Positions 7,239-7,335 of a stretch of DNA of 7,335 bases are shown one piece after another. The translations under genes and the position numbers were made by a program. The notes beneath the pieces are model-generated. The model saw nothing but the letters and a program-made list of their open reading frames with translations. It did no database searches and was not told the origin of the DNA. Positions within the stretch are counted from its first letter, which is position 1. Each line of letters opens with the position of its first letter. This stretch comes from an uncultured Campylobacter sp. (GTDB lineage: Bacteria > Campylobacterota > Campylobacteria > Campylobacterales > Campylobacteraceae). Location of the stretch: positions 1 to 7,335 of the forward strand of contig NZ_CALIII010000340.1 in assembly GCF_938018145.1 (NCBI RefSeq), given 5' to 3'.

Positions 7239-7260
7239 AGCCGTAAATTTAGGAGGATTT

Positions 7261-7335
7261 ATGAAAAAGCTCGCCGTTATCTTTATGGTTTTAGCTCAAA
7301 TTTTATTCGCTTCAAATTTGCCTGAGCCAGACCTT
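7261..7335 (+). CDS. Start of a secreted protein of unknown function (25 codons, cut by window edge)
   Basis: ATG follows a strong AGGAGG (7251-7256) by four bases. The 25 visible residues are a textbook Sec signal peptide: MKK, a hydrophobic stretch LAVIFMVLAQILF, a likely cut after FA (residue 17), then SNLPEPDL as the start of the mature protein. Too little remains to name a family. It does not look like the start of the CrcB-type membrane protein that follows plsC in C. jejuni. It has its own structured 138-base upstream region, so it may be transcribed or regulated apart from the plsC string. Confidence 0.75.
   Translation, partial: MKKLAVIFMVLAQILFASNLPEPDL

Larger units (their letters stand above)
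7133..7247. repeat. Outer 8-bp inverted repeat enclosing the intergenic hairpins
   Basis: TTTACGGC (7133-7140) is the exact reverse complement of GCCGTAAA (7240-7247). The two inner inverted repeats lie between these arms, so the whole intergenic stretch can be drawn as one closed multi-branch structure. An 8-bp match over about 100 bases can occur by chance in such repetitive AT-rich sequence. Confidence 0.4.

Overview
The window reads as the chromosome of a Campylobacter of moderate GC, in the style of the oral C. rectus, C. showae, C. curvus and C. concisus group. The basis is the heavy use of the word AAATTT, the frequent CTA, ATA and AGG codons, and the gene order. From memory, that order matches C. 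jejuni Cj0509c to Cj0516: clpB divergent from ctp, then purC, purS, purQ, a membrane protein of unknown function and plsC. C. jejuni has one extra small gene (Cj0510c) between clpB and ctp that is absent here. The species cannot be fixed from the sequence alone.

Layout: 1-1968, minus strand, is the first 656 codons of clpB, cut by the left edge. 1969-2146 is a divergent intergenic region with a consensus sigma-70 promoter and an HspR-type operator for clpB, and a weaker promoter candidate for the rightward genes. 2147-7122 is a tightly packed rightward gene string with gaps of 11 bases or less or small overlaps: ctp (secreted S41 processing protease), purC, purS, purQ, a membrane protein with a C-terminal SH3 domain, and plsC. 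7123-7260 is an AT-rich intergenic stretch full of inverted repeats. 7261-7335 is the start of a secreted protein, cut by the right edge.

The purine genes supply SAICAR synthetase and two of the three subunits of FGAM synthase; the third subunit (small PurL) is not in the window. The other genes of the string act at the envelope: a periplasmic protease, a membrane-anchored SH3 protein and a phosphatidic-acid-forming acyltransferase. The string looks like a conserved co-transcribed block rather than a dedicated system.

The most important observation is that clpB is a mosaic. Its promoter, N-domain and the first residues of the first ATPase domain are Campylobacter-like. From about residue 190 onward (window positions below about 1400) the codon use and protein style are foreign, most like a spirochaete such as Treponema. 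The reading frame is intact across the join. This is either a metagenome assembly chimera joined at a conserved stretch or a real recombinant gene; sequence alone cannot decide, and the chimera is the more economical explanation. I found no mobile elements, CRISPR arrays, RNA genes or convincing previously undescribed system.
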